Below, one piece after another: positions 1-6,651 of a stretch of 42,279 nt of DNA. Within the stretch, counting starts at the first letter, position 1, and each line of letters opens with the position of its first letter. The notes under the pieces are model-generated. The model saw only the letters and a list, made by a program, of their open reading frames with translations, had not been told where the DNA came from and ran no database searches. Made by a program: the position numbers and the translations under genes. The DNA comes from a virus. Location of the stretch: positions 1 to 42,279 of IMG/VR virus record IMGVR_UViG_3300008954_000097; one strand, 5' to 3'.

Positions 1-701
1 CGTTATCTGGTGCACAGCATTACTTAGATGCATTTGAGAGAAAAGAGATCGACCCTCATAATCTAACGGGTCAGATGATGTTAGGTAAGCAGTTCTGGGA
101 AGCGAAAGGTGCCCCAACGAATAAGATGGAGAAAGGGTCAGGTGACTTTAAGAAGTTACGCGACCTTGCTAAGACGATTTGTTTTGCGTCTCTTTACGGG
201 GCTGCAGCACCGAAGGTCCACGAGATATTAATGAGGGCCGAAGATCAAAACGGGAAGCTATTGTACTCCCATTACAACTTACGAGATGTACGGGCGCTAC
301 ACCGAAGATGGTTACGAGCCGCCCCCGAGTTTAAAGAATGGTGGGAAAAAGAGCTTAACCACTGGCGCTCAAGTGGGTACATCGAAGAGCCGATCAACGG
401 TAGACGACGTTACTTTTATGAGGAAGACTTTAACGCCATCGTTAACTTCCCTGTTCAAGCAGGAGGCTTTAGTATCGTAGCCCAAGGGATGCTTGAAATG
501 GTGAAGCACTTACCCTTTAATTTTAGAGAGAAGAATGGCTTAGTGAATCAACTTCACGACGCTGTTTTAGTACAAGTAGATGAAGCAAACGCACACTCTG
601 CACAAGAGATAATCACCCAAAGCTTAACCCGTAAAGTCCCAGGTATTCCTGTCACCTTTACGGCTGATGCAAGTGTTGGCTACTCCTGGGCAGAAGTATA
701 G
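1..701 (+). CDS. DNA polymerase, family A (C-terminal part, cut by window edge)
   Basis: The reading frame is open from base 3 to the left edge, so this is only the C-terminal polymerase segment, about 232 residues. It would extend the phage DNA from a primer. The O-helix (motif B) is visible as RDLAKTICFASLYGA, with the lysine, aromatic and YG spacing of Pol I enzymes. Motif C appears as QLHDAVLVQVDE, where the usual HDE reads HDA. The end, VGYSWAEV, resembles the VG-x-x-W-x-E tail of Pol I-type enzymes. The ATP-binding gene starts 9 bases after the stop, so the two are probably co-transcribed with the replication genes. The 5'-3' exonuclease and proofreading domains cannot be assessed. The family assignment is firm. 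Confidence 0.93.
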   Translation, partial: LSGAQHYLDAFERKEIDPHNLTGQMMLGKQFWEAKGAPTNKMEKGSGDFKKLRDLAKTICFASLYGAAAPKVHEILMRAEDQNGKLLYSHYNLRDVRALHRRWLRAAPEFKEWWEKELNHWRSSGYIEEPINGRRRYFYEEDFNAIVNFPVQAGGFSIVAQGMLEMVKHLPFNFREKNGLVNQLHDAVLVQVDEANAHSAQEIITQSLTRKVPGIPVTFTADASVGYSWAEV

Positions 702-710
702 GAGAGAATC

Positions 711-2057
711 ATGAGCGCGATCTATATCACAGACATAAGTACAAACATAAAAACCAGCGGGAGTCTAATCTTATCAGACTTGTCCCCACATATTTTCTTA
801 TGGGGACCAAACGGTTCAGGGAAAACGGCCATCATTAATGCTGTTGAGCTAGCATTGACAGGAGAAGTGCGGGACATTGGTGGACGAGAGAAAGCTCGTT
901 CAAACACGATCCTAGCAGATTTAATGGGGCCAGGTGAAGATACGTTATTTGCGGTGGTCCAGCTTAACGACGGACGCAAAGCTTCGTGGGTGATGGAGCC
1001 AGGCAAACGCCCTGTCCATACACCTTTGGAGGGTAAGGTGTATTTTCCTATGCCGGAAGTGCTGAATGCTCTCAAGGGTAGCAAAGCTGTGACTGCACGC
1101 TTCCTGATTAAATACTTCGGGGCAGGTGCGGGCTTCGATGAAGTGAACTACGGGGCATTTGCTGACCTACATGCCACCTCACGCACTACGATCCCTCCTC
1201 ACGAGCGTCTACTGGCGATCGAAGAGGCTTCACGTAAAGCAGCCACTGCCCATTCGACAGAGGCACGGGCCTTAAAGGTCGCCCTAGAGAAACTTGGGGG
1301 GACATCAAACAAGTTTGCAGCACATTCTGATAAAGTAGCTACTGCAGCAGCTATCAAACAGTTGCTGACCTTTCAAGTACAAAACAATCTCGATACTTGT
1401 GGGGTGTGTGGTACTCCAGATATTCCTGTAGCGGTCTTAGGGGGGCGCTTAGCTAAGGTCCAGGCACTCCTAGATAAGCTTGGTGGTGAGGCGTCTTCAG
1501 CAAAAGTCCAAGCTCTTCATGTTGCTTATGAAGAAGCTCAAACAAACGCCGCCTCTTGTAAAGAGATCGCATCTAATTGCATGGATGCTATCTATAAAAT
1601 CGTGAGCAAGCTTGCCCCTCAAATTATCTTAAAGGTGTCAGAATGTTTACCAGTTGACTCTGAAAATATGGGGATACGGATCACTTCAAACAACATCGTA
1701 TTAGGGTTTAGCGACGAAGAAGCTATGGTAAATGGCGAGGCTTATATCCGACCTCACTTGAGTGGGGCTGAAATGGTTGTACTTACAGCAGCTATTAGCT
1801 CAGCTATCGCCAAAGAGTTACCTCCCCAAGCTCTTGTTGTGCTGACCATGCCCGATAAAGCCCTCGACCTAGAACAGCTAAAAGGGCTCGTACAGACGCT
1901 GAAGAAGGTCCCTGCCGTCACCATCATCCAAAGCCCCTTTCAGCCCCGTGGGCGCCCGGCAGCCGGGTGGACGCGTGTAGTCCTCGACGAGATTGGAGTC
2001 TCCGCAGTGTTGGGAACCAAAACCAAAGGTGAAGTCTACTCAGCGAAAAGGGGCTAA
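711..2057 (+). CDS. Rad50/SbcC-like ABC-type ATPase with short coiled coil and CxxC hook
   Basis: This 448-residue protein has the order of a miniature Rad50/SbcC/RecF-class ATPase. Walker A is GPNGSGKT (residues 32-39). A short helical stretch (about 165-290) is interrupted by C-G-V-C at 230-233, like a zinc hook. The signature motif is LSGAE (350-354). Just after, where the family has D-E-P-x-x-A-L-D, this protein has T-M-P-D-K-A-L-D (379-386), so the Walker B Asp and catalytic Glu are both replaced. The switch His region reads TIIQSP. It lies between the polymerase and a small DNA-binding-type protein, which suggests a role in phage DNA replication or recombination. No nuclease partner (SbcD/Mre11) is in the window. 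A GGAGAG ribosome site precedes the ATG. The fold class is fairly sure; activity is uncertain. Confidence 0.75.
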   Translation: MSAIYITDISTNIKTSGSLILSDLSPHIFLWGPNGSGKTAIINAVELALTGEVRDIGGREKARSNTILADLMGPGEDTLFAVVQLNDGRKASWVMEPGKRPVHTPLEGKVYFPMPEVLNALKGSKAVTARFLIKYFGAGAGFDEVNYGAFADLHATSRTTIPPHERLLAIEEASRKAATAHSTEARALKVALEKLGGTSNKFAAHSDKVATAAAIKQLLTFQVQNNLDTCGVCGTPDIPVAVLGGRLAKVQALLDKLGGEASSAKVQALHVAYEEAQTNAASCKEIASNCMDAIYKIVSKLAPQIILKVSECLPVDSENMGIRITSNNIVLGFSDEEAMVNGEAYIRPHLSGAEMVVLTAAISSAIAKELPPQALVVLTMPDKALDLEQLKGLVQTLKKVPAVTIIQSPFQPRGRPAAGWTRVVLDEIGVSAVLGTKTKGEVYSAKRG

Positions 2058-2059
2058 AG

Positions 2060-2551
2060 ATGAGCGAATCCTTAGATGAAGCTAGAAAAAAGCTTTATAC
2101 ACAACTGGATGAGGGAAGCATTTGCCCTTGCTGTGACCAGTACGCACGCCGCTATAGGCGGAAGTTTAACTCCACGATGGCCCGCTCTTTAATCTGGCTT
2201 GTTCAAGAGTGGCGCAACTCGGATCTTCCATGGGTAGACGTAGCAAAAACTGCCCCGCGCTGGCTTGTAAAGAGCAACCAACTCCCTACAGTTCGGTGGT
2301 GGGGGCTTGTTCAGCGCCCTATAAGTGATGACCCCACTCGAAAACACTTAGGGCTGTGGCAACCTACTAAAAAGGGAGCCTTATTCGCCTCTAATCTTAT
2401 CAAGTTACCTAGCCATGCAGTTACTTACCGAGGAGAAGTAGAAGACTTAGTTGGCGACTTAGTTAATATTCAAGATGCTTTAGGGAAACACTTTGACTAT
2501 TCTGAGATAATGGGGCTATTTGACTCTACTAGAGGTTCCTGCTACAACTAA
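2060..2551 (+). CDS. Zinc-finger/winged-helix-type phage protein
   Basis: This 163-residue protein starts 2 bases after the ATPase stop. Near the N-terminus it has C-P-C-C (22-25) followed by a basic stretch RRYRRKFN. A helical middle with tryptophans follows, then a segment around WWGLVQRP and a turn with GLWQPTKKGALFA, which looks like the wing of a winged helix. The tail reads DALGKHFDYSEIMGLF. This order matches a recurring family of uncharacterised phage proteins near replication genes that I recognise by pattern. They carry a CxxC-type knuckle and a marR-like core. DNA binding is inferred, not shown. Its position in the + strand replication operon fits a regulatory or replication accessory role. 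Confidence 0.55.
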   Translation: MSESLDEARKKLYTQLDEGSICPCCDQYARRYRRKFNSTMARSLIWLVQEWRNSDLPWVDVAKTAPRWLVKSNQLPTVRWWGLVQRPISDDPTRKHLGLWQPTKKGALFASNLIKLPSHAVTYRGEVEDLVGDLVNIQDALGKHFDYSEIMGLFDSTRGSCYN

Positions 2552-2570
2552 GGTTTAGAGAGGTATAGCA

Positions 2571-2846
2571 ATGGGAACGGATAGCACGGAAGAAGACAAG
2601 TTGGATGTGTCTAAGCTCAGCTTGGATACGCTGAAGAACCCTAAGATGCTCGTCGCAGGGGCTATTGCAGCCCTGGGTGGAGTCATGTACGCGGGTGATG
2701 GGTTTACCATCGAATTCTCTACTTGTGTTGTAGAGGAAGCTGTAGAAGCTGAGCCCACCCTTGAGGTTATTGAACTGGAAGCTCCTGAGGAGCCGCAGGA
2801 AGATCCCGAGGAGGCTCCTGAGGAGCCTGAAGCTGCGTCGGGATAG
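2571..2846 (+). CDS. Small membrane protein with acidic Pro/Glu tail
   Basis: This 91-residue protein is preceded by an AGAGAGG-like ribosome site. Residues 1-25 are polar, 26-43 form one likely membrane segment (MLVAGAIAALGGVMYAG), and the last 40 residues are almost all Glu, Pro and Ala (APEEP, DPEEAPEEP). Its 3' end overlaps the 3' end of the convergent coiled-coil membrane gene by 80 bases. Since it borders the lysis region it could be a holin-class or other envelope-acting peptide, but no family is recognised. The N-terminal half looks genuinely coded. The tail could be partly shaped by the antisense gene and two palindromes. Confidence 0.5.
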   Translation: MGTDSTEEDKLDVSKLSLDTLKNPKMLVAGAIAALGGVMYAGDGFTIEFSTCVVEEAVEAEPTLEVIELEAPEEPQEDPEEAPEEPEAASG

Positions 2847-3213
2847 GTGTGCCAATCAAAGCGGCTACCTGCTGTATGTCCGCCATCCGAGTTCCGAATA
2901 AAGACAGGGCAATAGCGACTACGATTACGATAGTCTGAGGGTTGACGAGACTCTTGAGCCATTGCCTATGTGCGATTTGTGCCTTGGTCTCTAGCTCTTC
3001 TCTACGAATACGGTATTCGCGTGCGTCCTTCTCCCGCTCTTCTAGTAGGTCCATCATGCGTATCTGCTGGGTGGAGAGCACAGTATGCCGCTCTTCCGCT
3101 CGGTCTCCCATGACTTCTATCTGGATACCGATCTTAGACACGTCGAGCTTCAACGTATTGACATCGGTCTCTAGTATGGAGATCCGTCGACCATGTTGGT
3201 CTAACTCGCTCAT
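2767..3213 (-). CDS. Coiled-coil membrane protein, holin- or spanin-type candidate
   Basis: This 148-residue protein starts with an ATGA overlap on the stop of the peptidoglycan-active gene, so it is probably coupled to it. Residues 1-90 are a charged heptad-rich coiled coil (EEREKDAREYRIRREELE). A membrane segment follows at about 97-112 (IVIVVAIALSLFG), then a short Pro-rich tail. A cytoplasmic or periplasmic coiled coil with one membrane span next to a lysin fits an XhlA-like holin accessory or an i-spanin. I cannot tell which. Its last 26 codons are antisense to the 2571-2846 gene, and both tails are Pro/Glu/Gln rich. Confidence 0.6.
   Translation of the reverse strand: MSELDQHGRRISILETDVNTLKLDVSKIGIQIEVMGDRAEERHTVLSTQQIRMMDLLEEREKDAREYRIRREELETKAQIAHRQWLKSLVNPQTIVIVVAIALSLFGTRMADIQQVAALIGTPIPTQLQAPQEPPRDLPAAPQELPVQ
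2781..2827. repeat. Two copies of a palindrome in a convergent coding overlap
   Basis: GCTCCTGAGGAGC occurs at 2781-2793 and again at 2814-2826, the second extended by one pair to 2813-2827. Each can form a six- or seven-pair hairpin on either strand. They lie where the + and - genes overlap tail to tail, and could act as bidirectional transcription stops, although no clean T tract follows. Confidence 0.6.
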
Positions 3214-3794
3214 AGTTCACTACCCTCAAGGAGAGTATACGTGAAATGAGCCCCATAACGCGAGCAAGATCTGTTGACAATAGCCAGTAACTCCGCATAG
3301 TCATGCGGGTTCGCGAGCACTTGGCATCCGGCTGACCACCGATCTACATTCTGAGAAGTAGAGTTAGCATTAGCCCTGTGGATATTGATACCGTAGACAC
3401 CGGAAGATGTGTTCCCCTCCCAATCAAGGATCTCGTCCTTGTTGTTGTCGCGCCAAACAGAGATAGGCTTAGCCTGGACAATAGCGTTGTAGCCCTTGTG
3501 TAGCCCTAGTGTATAGGCCCCCCGATACTGCCCAGGTACTACGATGGCGCTTCCTCGCACGTTGAGAGGGTTTTCTCGGTAGTATACCCCTGGGTCTGTA
3601 GTGCAGGGCCAACGGCGGAAGGTCCAGTGCCCCCACTCGTCGCACCAAGTACAAGTCATCCAGTCGTTGAAGCTGTTTGAGAGAGGGTCAGGATGCCTAA
3701 CTCCTACGAGGTTAATCGACTCTGGGCGGCAGAACCAAGCATATCCCTTATGTACCATTGTTTCTTGTACGTTATCAAGTGTAGGTAGGTTCAT
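3210..3794 (-). CDS. Peptidoglycan-active cysteine enzyme (YkuD/L,D-transpeptidase-like), probable endolysin
   Basis: This protein has 194 residues. The C-terminal half contains GINIHRANA (His139) followed by DRWSAGCQVL (Ser154, Cys157). A His, then 14-18 residues, then S-x-G-C matches the YkuD/L,D-transpeptidase active-site layout, which some phages use in cell-wall lysis proteins. No signal peptide is evident. The N-terminal half is Trp- and Cys-rich (MTCTWCDEWGHW) and not recognised. The start overlaps the previous stop, and the stop overlaps the start of the coiled-coil membrane gene, giving a plausible lysin plus membrane-protein cassette. The alternative is a virion-borne wall remodelling enzyme used at entry. 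The fold is inferred from the motif only. Confidence 0.5.
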   Translation of the reverse strand: MNLPTLDNVQETMVHKGYAWFCRPESINLVGVRHPDPLSNSFNDWMTCTWCDEWGHWTFRRWPCTTDPGVYYRENPLNVRGSAIVVPGQYRGAYTLGLHKGYNAIVQAKPISVWRDNNKDEILDWEGNTSSGVYGINIHRANANSTSQNVDRWSAGCQVLANPHDYAELLAIVNRSCSRYGAHFTYTLLEGSEL

Positions 3795-4081
3795 TTTCTT
3801 GCGCGGTTCTTTCTTGCTCGGTTCTTGCTCCGAGGCTCAAACCCCGCGATCTCTTCATCACCGTCACCATCCGTATCTCGATGAGAGGCGTCTTTATTAT
3901 CCCCTTTTACTGCTCGACCTTCACGAATAGCTTTGCGGTTGTACCGCTGAAGATCTGCCCGGTACTCTTTATCTTCATCGGAAGAGGCGTACTTTCGATA
4001 TTCTTCTTTATAATTTCTTTTACCTAAACGCTTCTTGACGGCTGACGTGCGTGCAGAAACTTTTTTACTTGATACGGGCAT
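3791..4081 (-). CDS. Small basic HNH-like protein with altered core
   Basis: The ATG at 4081 is chosen because GGAGG lies four bases upstream; a GTG at 4084 is also possible. The 96-residue protein is very basic at both ends. Its middle (YRADLQRYNRKAIREGR, then KGDNKDASHRDTDGDGDEE, then SRSKNRAR-like SKNRARK) resembles small phage HNH-fold proteins that read R-x-x-RN-x-AR, then KGDGKDVDHKxP, then S-x-NRS. Here the D-H-K core reads S-H-R and the His is kept. It could be a remote HNH nuclease or a non-catalytic packaging or DNA-binding relative. I am not sure of function. Confidence 0.45.
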   Translation of the reverse strand: MPVSSKKVSARTSAVKKRLGKRNYKEEYRKYASSDEDKEYRADLQRYNRKAIREGRAVKGDNKDASHRDTDGDGDEEIAGFEPRSKNRARKNRARK

Positions 4082-4464
4082 CACCCCTCCAGCTTACCGG
4101 CCTCTTTTAGTTTATTGTACACCCGCTGGACTAGAGGCTCTAGTGTGCTACGTGCGATAGCTTCGAGGAGCAGTCCATCGACAGCTTCTAGGGGTAGACT
4201 CAACCAAGGTGGGAGTCCGTGCCATTTCAGGAAGGTGTCGGCTTCTTGGGCTAGCCCTTCGAGTACTTCACCCATCTTCTCTTCGCCTGGGATAGCATCA
4301 GCCACGATCTCCAAGATCAGGTCTTCTGCTAAAGGCTCAAGCACCTCCAGCTTAATCCCCAAGAAAGGGCCACGCTCTTCTCTGCGTTGCGCACGGCGCT
4401 CAGCGCGAAGGGCCTTACGCTCCTCCTTCCCTAAGGAACGGCGTTCTTCCGGTGTTAAAAGCAT
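4081..4464 (-). CDS. Hypothetical protein with charged N-terminus and amphipathic helices
   Basis: This 127-residue protein has GGGAG seven bases before the ATG. Residues 1-32 are dominated by Arg and Glu (LGKEERKALRAERRAQRREE). The rest is Leu/Glu-rich and probably helical (LEPLAEDLILEIV, LSLPLEAVDGLLLEAIA). No family is recognised. It overlaps the preceding 91-residue gene by 10 bases and ends on the start of the HNH-like gene, so it is in the same transcript. A membrane-proximal or virion role cannot be decided. Confidence 0.55.
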   Translation of the reverse strand: MLLTPEERRSLGKEERKALRAERRAQRREERGPFLGIKLEVLEPLAEDLILEIVADAIPGEEKMGEVLEGLAQEADTFLKWHGLPPWLSLPLEAVDGLLLEAIARSTLEPLVQRVYNKLKEAGKLEG

Positions 4465-4730
4465 GGGGTTACTCCCTGAAAGTTATAGCCTTGGAACGTA
4501 AAGCTAGAGGAAGCTGAGGTGGACGCACTTACTACACAGTTGGCGTTAGTAGTGTCCCCTCCTACATCTAGTTGAATTGTATACGCACCGTTTACATCCG
4601 GTGTAAAGCCTAACGTAGAGCCCACGCCTGCTGCAGCAGCTATGGTACCTGCCGCAGAAAAGTCGGCAGCACTACGATCTAAAGCCAGCGATTCAACCGA
4701 GTCACCGCCAGGGGATGGGGGCCAATTCAT
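4455..4730 (-). CDS. Small beta-rich virion-type protein
   Basis: This 91-residue protein has an AGGTAGG ribosome site before the ATG. It is rich in Ala, Ser, Thr and Gly. The stretch GFTPDVNGAYTIQLDV resembles the second half of a PKD/Ig-like domain, where a GxY follows an aspartate turn. It opens with MNWPPSPGG, comparable to the WPPPVG opening of the next upstream gene. That suggests a small accessory or surface protein of the virion, but the assignment is only by composition and position. Confidence 0.5.
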   Translation of the reverse strand: MNWPPSPGGDSVESLALDRSAADFSAAGTIAAAAGVGSTLGFTPDVNGAYTIQLDVGGDTTNANCVVSASTSASSSFTFQGYNFQGVTPCF

Positions 4731-4766
4731 AAGCCTACCTCAGAAGTTAAGATTAAATCCATTATT

Positions 4767-5378
4767 CTAACCTACTTGCAAACAGATCCGGGGTACTCTA
4801 TCCGTCGGTGTTAGCGTTATCGCGCTTAGGTTATTCGGCAACGATGGCGGGAAAGCTACTATGAGCCCCGACCACCATCCCCACCGTTTTGGGATTGAAG
4901 TAGAACCCGCCGGGCTGTCGTCACCGAGCAAGCTGAAACCTTCGGTTGCGCTGCCGGAATCCCAGCCTCCTACCCTCATCCCTGTGGATGCTGAATTATC
5001 CCAGACGACGCATAACCAATGGAGACCTGGTGGGATGACCGCACCCAAGTCGATCTCTACGGGACCAGTGGGGGTAGCGGCAGCCTGAGTGTGACTAACC
5101 TCCGCTAGTTTTCTTGTCGGCTGACCGTTGTCGTCAGCGTAAATTGCAAAATGCATATCGATGTCTGAAGACGGGGCGGTATCTACGTCAAAACCAATCC
5201 GGCGATAGAGGATATTTCGCGACGACCAGTTGTTAAACGGCGCCAGAACGTACCGGATCCCTATTGGGATTGGCGTGTTACTTGCTGGATCGTAAACACC
5301 GGCAGTGCTCTGGTCATACCAACGAGCACGAATCATCGGGAAAGGGGTCCCAACTGGTGGGGGCCAATCTTGTGCCAT
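4767..5378 (-). CDS. Beta-sandwich virion protein, receptor- or glycan-binding candidate
   Basis: This 203-residue protein has AGGAG eight bases before the ATG. The middle reads as a lectin-like or jelly-roll sandwich: IGFDVDTAP, then MHFAIYADDNGQPTRKL, then VEIDLGAVIPPGLHWLCVVW. This matches a common phage side-fibre or appendage pattern (I-Y-x-D-N-G-x-P, then L-x-P-G-x-Y-W-L-x-V). The pattern is known from tail-fibre and head-appendage proteins, and binding to cell-surface sugars is inferred. It follows the decoration-like genes in the same direction and shares its translation-start sequence with the next gene upstream. Confidence 0.5.
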   Translation of the reverse strand: MAQDWPPPVGTPFPMIRARWYDQSTAGVYDPASNTPIPIGIRYVLAPFNNWSSRNILYRRIGFDVDTAPSSDIDMHFAIYADDNGQPTRKLAEVSHTQAAATPTGPVEIDLGAVIPPGLHWLCVVWDNSASTGMRVGGWDSGSATEGFSLLGDDSPAGSTSIPKRWGWWSGLIVAFPPSLPNNLSAITLTPTDRVPRICLQVG

Positions 5379-5387
5379 GAGGCTCTC

Positions 5388-5843
5388 CTAAAGCTGTACT
5401 TCAGCCCAAACGTCAACAAGTAGGGTGTGGATACCTCCGGCTACGGTATCGAGCATAATGCCTGCAGCTAGGTTACTGTCTATACCGATCTCTGCCGGGG
5501 CAATGGGGGCTACCTCGTACATAGCGCCCCCAGTTGCAGCAGGGTTGTCTGCAATAGAAGCGGCAGTAGCAGACGCGGTTAACGCTGCCCCAGTGTTTGC
5601 ATAGAAGACGTCCTCGTCCTTAGGCGTACTTGCCATCGGAGAGAGGGACTTATCTGCCACATAGAGGTTAATGGTGCTCCCCGCAGGTCCCCCGGCTTCT
5701 AGTCGACACTTCACATGACGGATCTCCCCTCGGATACTGAGATCAAACAAGGGGAGTGGCGTCAGCCATTGCACACCGGCCACAGCGTCGATCACAAAGA
5801 CTACCTGCTGGTGCCTCTTTACTGCACGTAAATACTGTGCCAT
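5388..5843 (-). CDS. Hypothetical virion-type protein
   Basis: This 151-residue protein has the same AGGAGAGCCT leader before ATGGCACA as the downstream 203-residue gene. It opens MAQYLRAVKRHQQVVFVIDA and continues as an Ala/Thr/Gly-rich beta protein without membrane segments. It ends in a strand-rich stretch (HTLLVDVWAEVQL). No family is recognised. Its place between decoration-like and lectin-like genes suggests a capsid or appendage protein. Confidence 0.5.
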   Translation of the reverse strand: MAQYLRAVKRHQQVVFVIDAVAGVQWLTPLPLFDLSIRGEIRHVKCRLEAGGPAGSTINLYVADKSLSPMASTPKDEDVFYANTGAALTASATAASIADNPAATGGAMYEVAPIAPAEIGIDSNLAAGIMLDTVAGGIHTLLVDVWAEVQL

Positions 5844-5852
5844 AAGGCTCTC

Positions 5853-6368
5853 CTAGAGTGGTGTTGTAAGCGATACGAGCAGAGCGCCGTCAGCTACACC
5901 AGGGGCTGAAGTTGTTTTAATTGTCTTAGCCATTGGACGCACGATAGCGGTGGCATCTGCGATAATTGCCGCAGCTTCAGGAGCAGTTACCGAAGCGTCA
6001 TAGAGCTTCCCTGCGTCACCGCCAGCAACGACACCCGCAGCGCCCACGATCCAGAGATCCCCGAAGCCACCTTGTGCGCCACTGTCTACAGTAGCCACGT
6101 CGACCCCCTCTACAATCTTCCAGGGCAATGCTACACCGTAAGATTCGGGCGGGATAGCGTGCTTAGCAATAAGCAACCGACCGTCCGCACCGCGAGGAGT
6201 GCTGGCGTCAGCCAGGGCTACGGTGCCCATGCCCCCAGTCACACCGTCAATGACAAGGATGTCATTTGTGTCGATGGTCACCGTGGTCGATGAGTTGTAT
6301 ACCTTCACCGCTTCCGTGTAGTTGAAACCACCACCTGGCTTAACCCATTTATTCTTTAAGTTACCCAC
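5853..6368 (-). CDS. Decoration-like virion protein (paralogue 1)
   Basis: This 171-residue protein starts at GTG with GGAG seven bases upstream. The core DGRLLIAKHAIPPESYG, then VALPWKIVEGVDV, resembles DUF2190-type and other head decoration proteins, where a small beta-barrel carries an A-x-H-A-I-P-x-G-x-x-G signature. Related segments occur in the 263-residue gene (LYVARHSASAGEYVVILPW) and the 158-residue gene next to the capsid gene (IGVAQHAIPAGEWGFIL). It probably binds the outer capsid or forms small appendages. The family match is by motif, moderately sure. Confidence 0.5.
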   Translation of the reverse strand: MGNLKNKWVKPGGGFNYTEAVKVYNSSTTVTIDTNDILVIDGVTGGMGTVALADASTPRGADGRLLIAKHAIPPESYGVALPWKIVEGVDVATVDSGAQGGFGDLWIVGAAGVVAGGDAGKLYDASVTAPEAAAIIADATAIVRPMAKTIKTTSAPGVADGALLVSLTTPL

Positions 6369-6370
6369 AA

Positions 6371-6643
6371 CTATTCTCCTTCAAGATAAAGGGTTAAGCA
6401 GCCGCTTTCCCCAACTGCGCTAGTGCGATTAGCATTTGCTGTTTCATACTCAACTACGAACTGGACATCCTTCTCGGGAGGTCCTGTCTTTAGCCACTTT
6501 TTCATGGCTGAAATTGTCTTCACGATATTATCTAGGTCCAAAGCTTCCACAGGGTTATCCGCAGGAGCAGGGCCTGTTGCTACAGGCAGATCACCGAATG
6601 AATATTTCCAACGGCCTTGAGCATCTTTAGTTTTCTTCAGCAT
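6371..6643 (-). CDS. Hypothetical small virion-region protein
   Basis: A longer frame reaches 6718, but the ATG at 6643 is preferred. It follows the 263-residue gene's stop by eight bases, is preceded by AGGGGG, and avoids overlap. This gives 90 residues: MLKKTKDAQGRWKYSFGDLP at the start, a helix VEALDLDNIVKTISAMKKWL, and a beta end (QFVVEYET, CLTLYLEG). No family is recognised. It is sandwiched between two decoration-like paralogues, so a virion role is likely. Confidence 0.5.
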   Translation of the reverse strand: MLKKTKDAQGRWKYSFGDLPVATGPAPADNPVEALDLDNIVKTISAMKKWLKTGPPEKDVQFVVEYETANANRTSAVGESGCLTLYLEGE

Positions 6644-6651
6644 AAGGCCCC

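Noticed and set aside
722-1084. 120-residue frame opposite the ATPase gene
   Set aside because: Antisense shadow of a gene with intact ATPase motifs; no ribosome site or domain.
2555-2962. 135-residue - strand frame with Ser/Gly repeats
   Set aside because: Overlaps two better supported genes; its repeats are a frame-shifted reading of the palindromic GAGGAG tract.
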